DNA of 61,879 nucleotides from Candidatus Fermentibacteraceae bacterium. GTDB lineage: Bacteria; Fermentibacterota; Fermentibacteria; Fermentibacterales; JCC-6. Made by a program: the position numbers and the translations under genes. This document shows positions 16,828 through 25,946 of this stretch, piece after piece. Below the pieces are notes generated by a model that was given only the letters and a program-made list of their open reading frames with translations, was not told the origin of the DNA and searched no databases. Location: assembly GCA_030596465.1 (NCBI GenBank), contig JAUVJW010000001.1, positions 1-61,879 of the forward strand, in the 5' to 3' direction. Each line of letters begins with the position of its first letter. Position 1 is the stretch's first letter.

Positions 16828-17100
16828 GTGTTACATGGCAGATCTACGGGTTTCTGGGTTTTCATAGCTCTTGCGAGTATGATAACCGGTACGGTTTTTG
16901 GGGAGGCAGTTGGTGCTGTTTTGCCGGATCGTTCTGTGGCACTGAGGCAGTTTTTCAGTGGGGGGGCTGAGTTATCTATTGGGCCTTTGGGCTTCGATAT
17001 CTATATAATCAGGTTCCATCTTGCAGAAATTGCTGTTAAACTTAATATAATGACATTTGCTGGCCTTCTTGCGGTGGGTGTTCTTTACAAATGGTTCTGA
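16828..17100 (+). CDS. Small membrane protein, DUF4321-like
   Basis: I choose GTG at 16828 as the start because GGAAGGA lies eight bases upstream; the longer frame from TTG 16768 would put a basic non-hydrophobic tail inside the previous gene. The 90-residue product has a transmembrane helix near the N-terminus (FWVFIALASMITGTVFG), a short loop and a second helix at the end. The layout and the ALRQFFS...LGFDIYIIRF segment resemble DUF4321. The role is unknown; it precedes tatA. Confidence 0.6.
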   Translation: MLHGRSTGFWVFIALASMITGTVFGEAVGAVLPDRSVALRQFFSGGAELSIGPLGFDIYIIRFHLAEIAVKLNIMTFAGLLAVGVLYKWF

Positions 17101-17118
17101 CCGTAGTGGGGGTTAATT

Positions 17119-17319
17119 TTGGGTAAATTGGGAACCATAGAGCTTATACTGATTCTTGTCGTGCTCCTTCTTCTTTTCGGAGCAAAGAGAATTCCCGAGA
17201 TCGCCAGATCCGTGGGAAGAGCTATGAATCAGTTCAGGAAAGGCTTGAAGGAAGCTGATATCAGTGCCGATGAGGATGAGAAAAAGGATGACGGAAAAAA
17301 AGAGCAGAGCGAGGAGTGA
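17119..17319 (+). CDS. tatA: Sec-independent protein translocase TatA/E
   Basis: The 66-residue protein has the TatA plan: a short N-terminal membrane helix (IELILILVVLLLLFGAKRIPEI), the FGxxRxPE hinge, an amphipathic helix and a charged tail. It forms the pore component for folded-protein export; tatC is not in the window. The start is TTG at 17119, preceded by GTGGGGG. It lies seven bases before mglA in what looks like the same operon. Confidence 0.9.
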   Translation: MGKLGTIELILILVVLLLLFGAKRIPEIARSVGRAMNQFRKGLKEADISADEDEKKDDGKKEQSEE

Positions 17320-17325
17320 TTCTGT

Positions 17326-17928
17326 ATGGCAACTGTTAGTTACAGCGCAAAAGAGATTGACTGCAAGATTGTCTATGCAGGTCCGGGATTGTCCGGAAAA
17401 ACAACAAATGTTAAGTATATTCATGGTCAGGTAGCAACTGATTCACGGGGAAAGTTGATTTCTCTGGCTGCTGGTAATGACCGAACTTTGTTTTTTGATT
17501 TCCTGCCTCTTGATTCAGGAGAAATCAACGGTTTCAAAATTCGTCTTCACCTTTACAGCGTTCCAGGTCAGGCAATGTATTCCGACAGTCGCAGACTGAT
17601 ACTTCAAGGTGTTGATGGTATTGTTTTCGTTGCCGATTCTCAGAAATCAAGGATGGATGCCAACATCGCCAGTTTGAGAGATTTGAAGGAGAATCTCCGC
17701 ACCCAGAGGAGAAAAGGTGTCAGTCTGGTTTTGCAATGCAACAAAAGAGATCTTCATGACGCAATTCCTGTTAGTGAAATCGTTCGCGAACTTGGTTTAT
17801 CAAGAGTTGCATGTCTGGAATCAGTAGCATCAGAGGGAAAAGGCGTATTTGAAACACTGCGAAGGGTAAGCCGAATGGTAATTGCAAGGTTGCATAGACA
17901 ATTCGAAATACTGGAGGGAAGAGCCTGA
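17326..17928 (+). CDS. MglA-type small Ras-like GTPase (copy 1)
   Basis: The 200-residue protein carries the bacterial MglA signature: P-loop GPGLSGKTTN, the LFFDFLPLD segment, the switch-II-region motif LHLYSVPGQ (MglA-type PGQ), and the base-specificity motif NKRD. MglA GTPases set cell polarity and control motility or envelope machinery with Roadblock partners. No MglB/Roadblock gene is visible; instead the next gene, sharing one base, is the unusual L7/L12-FYVE-like membrane protein. It resembles but is not identical to copy 2 at 27280-27858. Confidence 0.92.
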   Translation: MATVSYSAKEIDCKIVYAGPGLSGKTTNVKYIHGQVATDSRGKLISLAAGNDRTLFFDFLPLDSGEINGFKIRLHLYSVPGQAMYSDSRRLILQGVDGIVFVADSQKSRMDANIASLRDLKENLRTQRRKGVSLVLQCNKRDLHDAIPVSEIVRELGLSRVACLESVASEGKGVFETLRRVSRMVIARLHRQFEILEGRA

Positions 17929-19358
17929 TGTCTGATTCTTTCGTTGATCTGCTGCTGGTAAGACTGGGAAGGGAAGAGGAGAAAAAGAAAGTTCTTAAAC
18001 TTTTAATAACAAACCTTGACCTTTCAGTTACAGAGGCAGAGAATGCAGTAAACAACTCGCCATCAGTGATCAAAGAAGCCATTCCCATGAATGAAGCAAG
18101 AATTATCCAGAAGGATCTGTACCCCTATATTGATTTGCTGCCCAGGCTTGAAGATGAACCTGTAGATGAACCTGTGGATGAACCTGTGGATGAACCTGTG
18201 GATGAACCTGTAGTAGAAAATGAAGCAGAGGAGATACCTGAGGCGGATATTGAGCAGATCAGCACTGAGGATCTACCCCTGGAAGAAGATGAAATTTCTC
18301 AAGCCTCCGAGGTTGAAGAAGAAGATGAACCTATTGAGATAACATCGGCAAGTGAAGAAATTCTATCCACGAACAGATGTCACATCTGCGGAAGGATTCC
18401 TACAGACGGGGAAAGGCTGGCACCGTGCAGAACCTGCGGCAGACTGACTTGCAGAAACTGTTTCGACAGAATTGCCCATGTTTGTAATCATTGCGCGAAA
18501 GACGGCAGAACAATTGATCGCGCAAATGAGGGAATGGACAGCGAGGCAGAGGAGGGTCTTGAATTTGACACAGAGGAACCCACTGATGAAAACAGCGGAG
18601 GATCAAATGTTTTGAGGATTGTTGCCGGTATTCTCTTTATATTGGCACTTGCCACTGTTTTCTACTTTATAGATCCGATGGGTCTCTTTGCCGACGATCA
18701 ATCCACTGTTGTCGCAGATAATGCAGTTGATACTACCGCAGTAGTAGCGGAAGACTCAACCGATATCGATATTACAATACCTGCGGACTCAACGGATTTC
18801 CCTGAAATTATCGCAGACACTACCTCTCTTCCACCGGATACCCCGGCCATGGACGACCCTTTTGCAGTGCGGTCCCTGGCACTTCCCGATAGTTGTATTC
18901 CAGGAGAAAACCCACTCACTGTGAATTTTCATCTCAGAACTCCACGGGAAGTACATGCGGATATTCCAGAGATGGAAAGCGAAATCCTGTTTGATCAGAT
19001 TGAATTAATAGCATCCTCCATTCCAGTAGTGGTGGATGATGGTGCTTTTCTAGTTTATCATGATACCACAAGTGTGCTGGTTCTGGCTATTCTACACCCG
19101 GAAGAAGCAGGTGTACGAATACGGTTTATGCGCGATGTGGCAGCATGGCTTATTCCCACTCAGATCGACCAGCTTGTGCTTATCTACAGAGAGAACCGCT
19201 ATCAGGAAGCCATTCTTTTCAGTCTTGTGCAGGAGGCATTTCCGGATGTGGAGGGTGTTCTCAGCCCCAGACAGTTCCAGGGTATCTTAGGCTACAGAGA
19301 AGATTGCTGGGAATCTCTATGTGGCCCGGTGACTCAGTGGCTTTCCGCAATGGAATAG
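17928..19358 (+). CDS. Uncharacterised MglA-linked membrane protein: L7/L12-like domain, acidic repeats, eight-Cys zinc finger, one TM
   Basis: The 476-residue protein has a distinct architecture. Residues about 20-72 follow the pattern of the ribosomal L7/L12 C-terminal domain (VLKLLITNLDLSVTEAENAV, then PSVIKEAI and EARIIQKDL). Residues 76-95 are five DEPV repeats within a long acidic stretch. Cysteines 151, 154, 167, 170, 175, 178, 186 and 189 form CxxC-x12-CxxC-x4-CxxC-x7-CxxC, a treble-clef cross-brace spacing like FYVE/RING fingers. One transmembrane helix spans about 228-248. The remaining 225 residues would be outside the cytoplasm, low-complexity at first and then folded. It is coupled to mglA (TGATG). 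I know no named family; an adaptor linking the GTPase to the membrane is inference. Confidence 0.8.
   Translation: MSDSFVDLLLVRLGREEEKKKVLKLLITNLDLSVTEAENAVNNSPSVIKEAIPMNEARIIQKDLYPYIDLLPRLEDEPVDEPVDEPVDEPVDEPVVENEAEEIPEADIEQISTEDLPLEEDEISQASEVEEEDEPIEITSASEEILSTNRCHICGRIPTDGERLAPCRTCGRLTCRNCFDRIAHVCNHCAKDGRTIDRANEGMDSEAEEGLEFDTEEPTDENSGGSNVLRIVAGILFILALATVFYFIDPMGLFADDQSTVVADNAVDTTAVVAEDSTDIDITIPADSTDFPEIIADTTSLPPDTPAMDDPFAVRSLALPDSCIPGENPLTVNFHLRTPREVHADIPEMESEILFDQIELIASSIPVVVDDGAFLVYHDTTSVLVLAILHPEEAGVRIRFMRDVAAWLIPTQIDQLVLIYRENRYQEAILFSLVQEAFPDVEGVLSPRQFQGILGYREDCWESLCGPVTQWLSAME
18153..18212 (+). repeat. 12-bp tandem repeat, five copies, coding for DEPV
   Basis: Five near-identical units of GATGAACCTGTG/A run head to tail and encode (DEPV)5 in the acidic linker of the MglA-linked protein. 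Only the third codon base of the last Val varies. Such arrays expand and contract by slippage without breaking the frame. Confidence 0.95.
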
Positions 19359-19397
19359 TCGTTCTTTCAAGTTAAGACAAACAGGAGTTCTTTACCC

Positions 19398-21590
19398 ATG
19401 TCAAGAGATACTAAGAGAAAACTTGTTATAATAGAGTCCCCAGCCAAGGCCAAGAGTCTAAAAAGTTATCTTGGAAAGGGATGGGATGTTGTTGCCTCCT
19501 ACGGGCATGTAAGAGATTTACCCCTGAATCGTATTGGTGTTAACAGCGAAACACTTGAGCCAACATACACCGTTCTTCCCCAGAAAAGAACAGCAGTCGC
19601 AAAGCTCAGAAAAGTTGCCTCCGCCTACAAAGAGATTTATCTCGCGGCTGATCCTGACCGAGAGGGTGAAGCCATTTGCTGGCATATATATAAACTACTG
19701 CAAGGCAAGGATATTACCTTTAAGCGGATCAGATTCAATTCTATTACCAGAGATGCTATCAGAGCGGCTTCGACTGCAGCGACAGACATAGATATGGATC
19801 TTGTGGATGCTCAGCAGGCCAGGCGGGTAATGGATCGTCTGGTTGGATACAAGATAAGTCCTTATCTCTGGAGAACCGTGGGCAAGGGGCTCAGTGCCGG
19901 AAGAGTGCAGACAGTCGCGCTGAGACTGATTGTGGAGCGGGAATTGGCCATCAAAGGTTTTAATCCCAAAGAGTTCTGGCCTGTTACCGCGGAATTTGAA
20001 CAGAATGGTTCCAGATTACTGACAAAGCTTTTCAAGTTTGAAGGGAAAAGAGCTGACGGCGACAGGTATTCTCCCAGCGACAAAGAAAAGGCGGATACTG
20101 TTCTGGAAAGGGTGCGCGAAGCCCTCTGGGAGATTGATTCGATTGAAGAGAAGAAGAAGGCCAGAAAGCCTGTTCCCCCTTTCATTACAAGTTCTCTTCA
20201 GGTTGCCGCATCAGGGCGATTATCTATGCCGCCATCTGTAACAATGAGAATTGCGCAGGATCTTTATGAAGGGTATGAAATAAACGGTGAAACCACAGGC
20301 CTTATTACATACATGCGTACAGACTCGGTTCGAATAGAACCTGCCGCTATCGAAGAGTGCCGCGGATTCATTACAGAAAAATGGGGAGTTGATAAGCTTT
20401 CACCCAGGCCAAGACGATACAGAGCCAGCGGTGGAGCCCAGGATGCACATGAAGCAATAAGACCCACCGATATAAAGCGTACTCCCGAGCTTATGGCAGC
20501 ATTTCTTGACCCCAGGCATCTGAAGCTTTACACGATGATCTGGAAACGTTTTGCGGCTACTCAGATGGCTGATGCCGTTGTTGCTGAAACTGTTGTACTT
20601 GTTTCAGGAGCCGATGCGGTTTTTAAAGCCACCGGACAGAAGATAGTCAGCCCCGGTTTTTCAATTGCAGATCCCGCACAGCTGAAAGTCACCGGTGAAA
20701 TCCCATCTCTGACGGAAGGTTCCGTCGATCTTGTGGATGTGTCTGCGGAACAGAAGTTCACAAAACCTCTTCCCAGGTACTCTGAAGCTGCACTTGTATC
20801 AGAAATGAAAAAGAAGGCAATCGGCAGACCTTCCACTTATGTATCAATAATTGCTACTCTTAAAAAGCGTACATATGTCGAGCTGAAGGAAAAGAAACTG
20901 TTTCCAACAGAGGTGGGAATGGTAACAACAGATCTTCTTATCCGACTTTTCCCTCATCTCTTTGATGTGGGGTTTACAGCCAGGCTTGAAGATTTACTTG
21001 ATCTTGTAGCCTCAGGAAAGAAAACCTACAAAGAAGCGGTTTCTCAACTCTATACTCCTCTTGCGGCCTCTCTGGAGGAAGCTATGAGACGCCTTCCCGA
21101 GATAAAGGCCTCAATGGTTAAGGAAACCCCGGAGAAGTGTCCTCTTTGCGGAAAAACGCTTCTTGAAAAAATGGGCAAATTTGGAAAATTCCTGGCCTGC
21201 AGCGGTTTTCCATCATGCAGGTATACCCGTCCACTGGGAGAGGTTGCCGAGGCAGCTATGTCAGATGTAAAGTGTTCTGAATGTGGCAGAAATATGATTA
21301 TCAGAAAAGGCAGGTATGGCAGATATCTCGCTTGTTCTGACCCCAATTGCGGTCGTACACAGCCTGTTCCGGTAGGTGTAAAGTGTCCTGTTGAAAACTG
21401 CACAGGGGAACTTGTCGAAAGAAAGTCCCGAAAGGGTAAGTTGTTTTATTCGTGCAGCAGATACCCGGACTGCGATTTTGCCATGTGGAGTAAACCTGTG
21501 GCGAGAGAGTGTCCCAGATGTGGATTCCCCCTGCTTGAAGAGCGAAAGAAAGGGGTGTTCTGTCCCAGTTGCAAGAAGAAGATAGACTGA
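19398..21590 (+). CDS. topA: DNA topoisomerase I
   Basis: The 730-residue type IA topoisomerase relaxes negative supercoils. The TOPRIM domain has VIIESPAKAKS and the acidic AADPDREGEAICWHI; the catalytic Tyr305 is in LITYMRTDS. The C-terminus has four cysteine zinc ribbons (from about residue 585), one of them lightly altered (CPVENC). AGGAG lies upstream of the ATG at 19398. The 3' end overlaps the xer gene by 22 bp, a common topA-xerC pairing in bacteria. Confidence 0.97.
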   Translation: MSRDTKRKLVIIESPAKAKSLKSYLGKGWDVVASYGHVRDLPLNRIGVNSETLEPTYTVLPQKRTAVAKLRKVASAYKEIYLAADPDREGEAICWHIYKLLQGKDITFKRIRFNSITRDAIRAASTAATDIDMDLVDAQQARRVMDRLVGYKISPYLWRTVGKGLSAGRVQTVALRLIVERELAIKGFNPKEFWPVTAEFEQNGSRLLTKLFKFEGKRADGDRYSPSDKEKADTVLERVREALWEIDSIEEKKKARKPVPPFITSSLQVAASGRLSMPPSVTMRIAQDLYEGYEINGETTGLITYMRTDSVRIEPAAIEECRGFITEKWGVDKLSPRPRRYRASGGAQDAHEAIRPTDIKRTPELMAAFLDPRHLKLYTMIWKRFAATQMADAVVAETVVLVSGADAVFKATGQKIVSPGFSIADPAQLKVTGEIPSLTEGSVDLVDVSAEQKFTKPLPRYSEAALVSEMKKKAIGRPSTYVSIIATLKKRTYVELKEKKLFPTEVGMVTTDLLIRLFPHLFDVGFTARLEDLLDLVASGKKTYKEAVSQLYTPLAASLEEAMRRLPEIKASMVKETPEKCPLCGKTLLEKMGKFGKFLACSGFPSCRYTRPLGEVAEAAMSDVKCSECGRNMIIRKGRYGRYLACSDPNCGRTQPVPVGVKCPVENCTGELVERKSRKGKLFYSCSRYPDCDFAMWSKPVARECPRCGFPLLEERKKGVFCPSCKKKID

Positions 21591-22459
21591 TTCTGGAGTC
21601 ATTCAGAGATGAACTCAGCTATGGCAGGGGGCTTTCCCCGATTACGGTGAATGCATACACTGCTCAGATGACTGATTTTGTCAATAGCGGGGGCTCACTT
21701 AATAAGGGCTTCAGCGTGAGATCCATGCGTGAATTCCTCATGCAGCGGGCTTCTACAGGTTTATCACCCCGGACAATTGCCAGAATGGTCAGTTGTTTTC
21801 ATACTTTTTCAAGCTGGCTTGTGGAAACAGGGCGGTCTGAAGTTGACCATGCTCAGTTACTTCAACCTCCCAAAGTACCCTGTAATCTTCCGGGATTTCT
21901 GGGTATCAGCGAGGTAAAAAGCGTTCTTAACTCGTATGATCTTTCAGTGTCCAGGGGAATCCGCAACAGAGCCGTGGTGGAACTGCTGTATGGAGCCGGT
22001 CTCAGGGCTGCGGAAGCGGCATCTCTTCTTCTTCACAACACAGATATCACAGAGGGAACAGTGAAAGTAATGGGGAAAGGGAGAAGAGAAAGAATTGTTC
22101 CGGTTCCGGCAGGAACTGCGGAATATTTAGATAAATGGATACACAAACGATTTGAGTTCGTGTCGAATGAGGATCCGGGCACTCTTTTTATAAGTGTCAG
22201 GGGACGAAAGCTTGACCCCAGAGATATACGGCGTATTGTTTCAGCAGGCGTAGAAAGAGCAGCAAGAGCGGCAGGAGCCACACCTCATACCTTCAGGCAC
22301 AGCTTTGCCACCCATCTTCTGAACGGAGGAGCTGACATCAGAACTGTTCAGGAACTGCTGGGTCATGCCGGGATAGGGACAACACAGATATACACACACC
22401 TGACAACGGAGAAGTTGAAAGGTATTTACATGCAGTCACACCCCAGGGGGAAAAAGTGA
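21569..22459 (+). CDS. Tyrosine recombinase XerC/XerD
   Basis: The 296-residue protein resolves chromosome dimers at dif. It has the N-terminal SAM-like core-binding domain (YGRGLSPITVNAY) and the catalytic domain with Arg in GAGLRAAE, the basic VMGKGRRER, HTFRHSFATHLL, and GHAGIGTTQIYTHL with the nucleophilic Tyr. It starts at TTG 21569 within topA. C or D cannot be decided from sequence alone; the topA neighbour favours XerC. The stop overlaps the next GTG (GTGA). Confidence 0.92.
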   Translation: MQEEDRLILESFRDELSYGRGLSPITVNAYTAQMTDFVNSGGSLNKGFSVRSMREFLMQRASTGLSPRTIARMVSCFHTFSSWLVETGRSEVDHAQLLQPPKVPCNLPGFLGISEVKSVLNSYDLSVSRGIRNRAVVELLYGAGLRAAEAASLLLHNTDITEGTVKVMGKGRRERIVPVPAGTAEYLDKWIHKRFEFVSNEDPGTLFISVRGRKLDPRDIRRIVSAGVERAARAAGATPHTFRHSFATHLLNGGADIRTVQELLGHAGIGTTQIYTHLTTEKLKGIYMQSHPRGKK

Positions 22460-25398
22460 ATATTAAAGGTGCGTTCACCACTGACAGGATCTTCGCGGTT
22501 GTTACGGCCCTGATTGCTTTCACAGTTTATGTTATCACACTGGCGCCGTCTGTCAGTTTCTGGGACAGCGGGGAATACATCACATGTTCGTGGGTTGCCG
22601 GGGTTCCACATCCTCCGGGTGTCCCGTTCTTCGTACTTCTGGGACGGGTAAGTACAATCATTTTCGGTTTCATTCCTTCCATTGCCGCACGGGTGAATCT
22701 GATGTGTGCCATTGCGGGAACGGTAACAATTGGTCTTCTTGCCCGGTTGATACAAAGATGGGGTGTGAGGCTTAATTATGAACCCTGGCTTTACAGACCG
22801 ATCTCTGCCGCGGGGGCACTTATGGCAGCCTTCAGCTATACTGTCTGGAGAAACAATAATGCCACGGAGACCTATGCCATGGCTGGCCTTCTTTCCCTTC
22901 TTATTCTCTGGGTTTTTGACCTGTGGATAGAGAGGCGGCTGCATGGCAAGCCCGCAGGAAGACAATTGCTTCTTACCGGTTACCTGATGACTCTTGCCAT
23001 CGGTAATCACCTCAGTGCTCTTATTGTTACCTTTCCAATTATTGCAATGTATGTTTTATACGCGTTCAGAAAGAAAACACATGAATGGAAATCCCCCGGT
23101 TTCCTCGTGATGTTCATGGGGCTCATGATTCTTGCTTTCAGCATTCACCTTTATATGCCCCTTCGTGCCATACAGAATCCTGAAATTAACGAAACAAATT
23201 CATCAGTCTGGACAGAATTCAAGGAAGCCCTGGAAAGAAAGCAGTACGGTCAAGTTTCCATATTCAACAGGAAGGGACCATTCCAGGATCAGCTGGGACT
23301 TTTTGCTGAATACCTCTCCTGGCAGGTGGGAAGACCTGAGGCGTGGACCGGAGCAATGGGCACACCCGGAGGAGTTATGTGGGCTTTTCTCTGGATGGGT
23401 ACGGCTGTTTTAGCGGTTACCGGTCTTGCGGTTCTTGGTATGAGACGAAAGGATCTGCTTCTTCTGGTTGGTCTATCTTTTATTATGGCAAGTCTGGCCT
23501 TTGTGGTCTATCTGAATTTCAAAACCGGTCCGGAGGGCACGCTTTTGGGAGAGGTCAGGGAAAGAGATTATTTCTTTGGCGCTTCATTCATTTTCTTCGC
23601 GGCGCTTTCCATGTTGGGGCTGGGCTCTATGTTCGCCTCGGCAAAAAGCAGACTTCTTAAAAACGCAGCCTGGTCCATGCTGCTGTTTCCAATGATTTCT
23701 CTTGCAATGAACTGGCATCATTGTGACAGATCAGGTGATTATGTAGCGAGGGACTATGGCATTAATTTACTGCAATCCTGTCCGGAAAATGCTGTGATAA
23801 TAACCAACGGTGATAATGACACATTCCCGCTGTGGTTCGCTCAAGGTGTTCTGGGTGTGCGGAGGGATGTGATTATTTCCAACCTCAGTCTTATGAATAC
23901 AAGATGGTATGTACGTCAGCTTGTTATCAAAGACCCTGATCTGTTAAGCTACTCTGACGAAATAATTGACAGTATGCAACCGGTATTTATCTGGGGTCCT
24001 AACTTTTTTCATGTGTCTGCGGATGGATTACCTGCTTCAGGTGCAATTGACAGGCAGATTCTTGATGCTACTTTCAACCGCCAGTGGCCCTGGGCTCTTG
24101 TTGAAGGGGAACTCAGTATTCCGGTACCCGCGATGGGTCGTGGAGGTCAGGGGTCTGTTCCAATGCAGGATCTTCTTCTGATTGACATGATCGGAAACAG
24201 GGATGTTCACGGCAGGGAAATAATGATAGCGGGTACGGTTTCCGGCGCAAACAGAGAGTATGTCGAGGACTATCTTCAAATGGATGGTATAGCCTTTCGG
24301 GTGATGAACAATTCTGCTCACCGGCGTGTAAACACCGAGATTGGATGGGCTCTTGCGGAACAGTTCCTTACAACCGGTCTGGAGGATCCCGGCGTTTACA
24401 AGGATGACCAGGCTATACAAATTGCCAGAAACTATGTAAGTGCCTACAACCGCCTGGCATATCAATTCATGGCAGAAGGAAATCCGGAGATGGTTCAGGT
24501 ATGCCTGGATCGTTCAGAATCGCTTTTTTCCGCCATGCCGGAAGAATGGTTAATTATCATGCCCAGTTTTGTTCTTCTGAAAGCCAGATTTATTCACGGT
24601 TATCAGGGTGTTGACGCCGCGATAGCTTATGTGGCTGATGAAACATCATACATGGACAGCATGGCTGTTGTTTACGGCAACCGCAGCGCTGCAACCGCAG
24701 CAGCTCAACTTGCCTCTATCACCCGTGAGTTCGAACAGGAAACAGCTTTTGATGGGGTGATCGATTTTATCAGTGACGGCTCTCCCGCTCAGGAATGGAT
24801 TCGTATAGAAAAGGATCTCTCTTTCGGAAACTACATTGCCGCCAGAAGACACCTTGAGGAACTCCACGCGGAATGGGGAACAGAGTACCAGCCGCTTCTG
24901 GATCTTATGGAGGAAACTGTTGACATATTCACCATATACAGCCCGATTGGCAGTGGTCTCAGCATGATGGATACTGCTCTTGCGTCTGTTTTTTCTCACA
25001 CCGACCATACAAGTGCTTCTCTGGAATGGAGCGATGATATTTCAGCGGCATCCGTTGTTGTTGAGATGGTGGGGCTTGCCTCCCGGGGCGGTATAATGTC
25101 AGCTGTTTCACTGGGCAGCATAATGGCTTCAGTTATTGAATCAGAGCCGGAGGCACAACTTCTCACCGATCTGTGCAATGTTTTTATTGCTGACCCGGAA
25201 CAGGCAGAAGAACTTGCCCTCTGGTTTCTTCTTTCAACGGGAACATTTTCACCGGAGGCCAGAGCAGTGAACCTCGCGGATAATGGATTCGCGGGTCTCA
25301 GCTACGCCATTCTTGTAAACGAGCTTGGAATGACGCAGGAGGAGGCAATGATACTCAGTCTTTCCGGACAGAACCTGGCCGGACTGCTGGAGGAGTAA
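22456..25398 (+). CDS. DUF2723 membrane protein (GT-C, protein O-mannosyltransferase-like) with C-terminal helical region
   Basis: The 980-residue protein opens with about ten membrane helices and the DUF2723 signature APSVSFWDSGEY...GVPHPPGVPFFVLLGR, where WDSGE supplies the acidic residues of the GT-C catalytic loop. From about residue 420 onward a large soluble part follows, including TNGDNDTFPLWFAQ and helical repeats. These proteins are frequent in Bacteroidetes-like bacteria and are placed among the protein O-mannosyltransferase clan. It starts at GTG 22456, coupled to xer, and its stop TAA shares a base with hslV. Donor and acceptor are unknown. Confidence 0.88.
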   Translation: MNIKGAFTTDRIFAVVTALIAFTVYVITLAPSVSFWDSGEYITCSWVAGVPHPPGVPFFVLLGRVSTIIFGFIPSIAARVNLMCAIAGTVTIGLLARLIQRWGVRLNYEPWLYRPISAAGALMAAFSYTVWRNNNATETYAMAGLLSLLILWVFDLWIERRLHGKPAGRQLLLTGYLMTLAIGNHLSALIVTFPIIAMYVLYAFRKKTHEWKSPGFLVMFMGLMILAFSIHLYMPLRAIQNPEINETNSSVWTEFKEALERKQYGQVSIFNRKGPFQDQLGLFAEYLSWQVGRPEAWTGAMGTPGGVMWAFLWMGTAVLAVTGLAVLGMRRKDLLLLVGLSFIMASLAFVVYLNFKTGPEGTLLGEVRERDYFFGASFIFFAALSMLGLGSMFASAKSRLLKNAAWSMLLFPMISLAMNWHHCDRSGDYVARDYGINLLQSCPENAVIITNGDNDTFPLWFAQGVLGVRRDVIISNLSLMNTRWYVRQLVIKDPDLLSYSDEIIDSMQPVFIWGPNFFHVSADGLPASGAIDRQILDATFNRQWPWALVEGELSIPVPAMGRGGQGSVPMQDLLLIDMIGNRDVHGREIMIAGTVSGANREYVEDYLQMDGIAFRVMNNSAHRRVNTEIGWALAEQFLTTGLEDPGVYKDDQAIQIARNYVSAYNRLAYQFMAEGNPEMVQVCLDRSESLFSAMPEEWLIIMPSFVLLKARFIHGYQGVDAAIAYVADETSYMDSMAVVYGNRSAATAAAQLASITREFEQETAFDGVIDFISDGSPAQEWIRIEKDLSFGNYIAARRHLEELHAEWGTEYQPLLDLMEETVDIFTIYSPIGSGLSMMDTALASVFSHTDHTSASLEWSDDISAASVVVEMVGLASRGGIMSAVSLGSIMASVIESEPEAQLLTDLCNVFIADPEQAEELALWFLLSTGTFSPEARAVNLADNGFAGLSYAILVNELGMTQEEAMILSLSGQNLAGLLEE

Positions 25399-25946
25399 TG
25401 AATTTTAGATCAACAACAGTTATAGGAATAGTAAAAAACGGCAAAGCCGCAATGGCCGCTGATGGTCAGGTTACTCTTGGTGATACCATTATGAAGATGA
25501 GCGCCAAGAAATTAAGAAAACTTTGCGGTGGAACTGTGCTTGTGGGTTTCTCCGGTGCCAGCGCCGATGCTTTCGCGCTGGTGGAAAGACTTGAGGAAAA
25601 ATTGGAGGCTTTCAGGGGTAATCTTCCCAGAGCTTCCATTGAACTGGCCAGGGAATGGAGAACTGATAAATATCTCCGTGAGCTAAACGCTATGCTTGCC
25701 GCGGTAGACAGTAATCATGCTCTTATTATAGGAGGTTCCGGTGAGGTGGTTGAATCTCCGGATGGTATTGTTTCAGTGGGTTCCGGGTCTCCTTACGCTA
25801 TAGCAGCCGCCAGAGCCCTGATGAAATACACCAGAATGGGACCGCTCAGGGTTGCAAGAGAGTCAATCTCCATTGCGAGCGATATATGTATTTACACCGG
25901 GGGAGAGCTTCAGTCGGAGGAAATATGCAAACAGCAAAAACGATGA
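25398..25946 (+). CDS. hslV: HslV/ClpQ proteasome-like protease subunit
   Basis: HslV forms the peptidase core of the HslUV ATP-dependent protease. The 182-residue protein has a short propeptide MNFRS before the nucleophile Thr (TTVIGIVKNGKAAMAADGQV), as in CodW-type proteins that keep N-terminal residues. Conserved GFSGASADAFALVERLE, LIIGGSGEV and SVGSGSPYA follow. AGGAG precedes the ATG. It overlaps hslU by 22 bp, the usual arrangement. Confidence 0.95.
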   Translation: MNFRSTTVIGIVKNGKAAMAADGQVTLGDTIMKMSAKKLRKLCGGTVLVGFSGASADAFALVERLEEKLEAFRGNLPRASIELAREWRTDKYLRELNAMLAAVDSNHALIIGGSGEVVESPDGIVSVGSGSPYAIAAARALMKYTRMGPLRVARESISIASDICIYTGGELQSEEICKQQKR

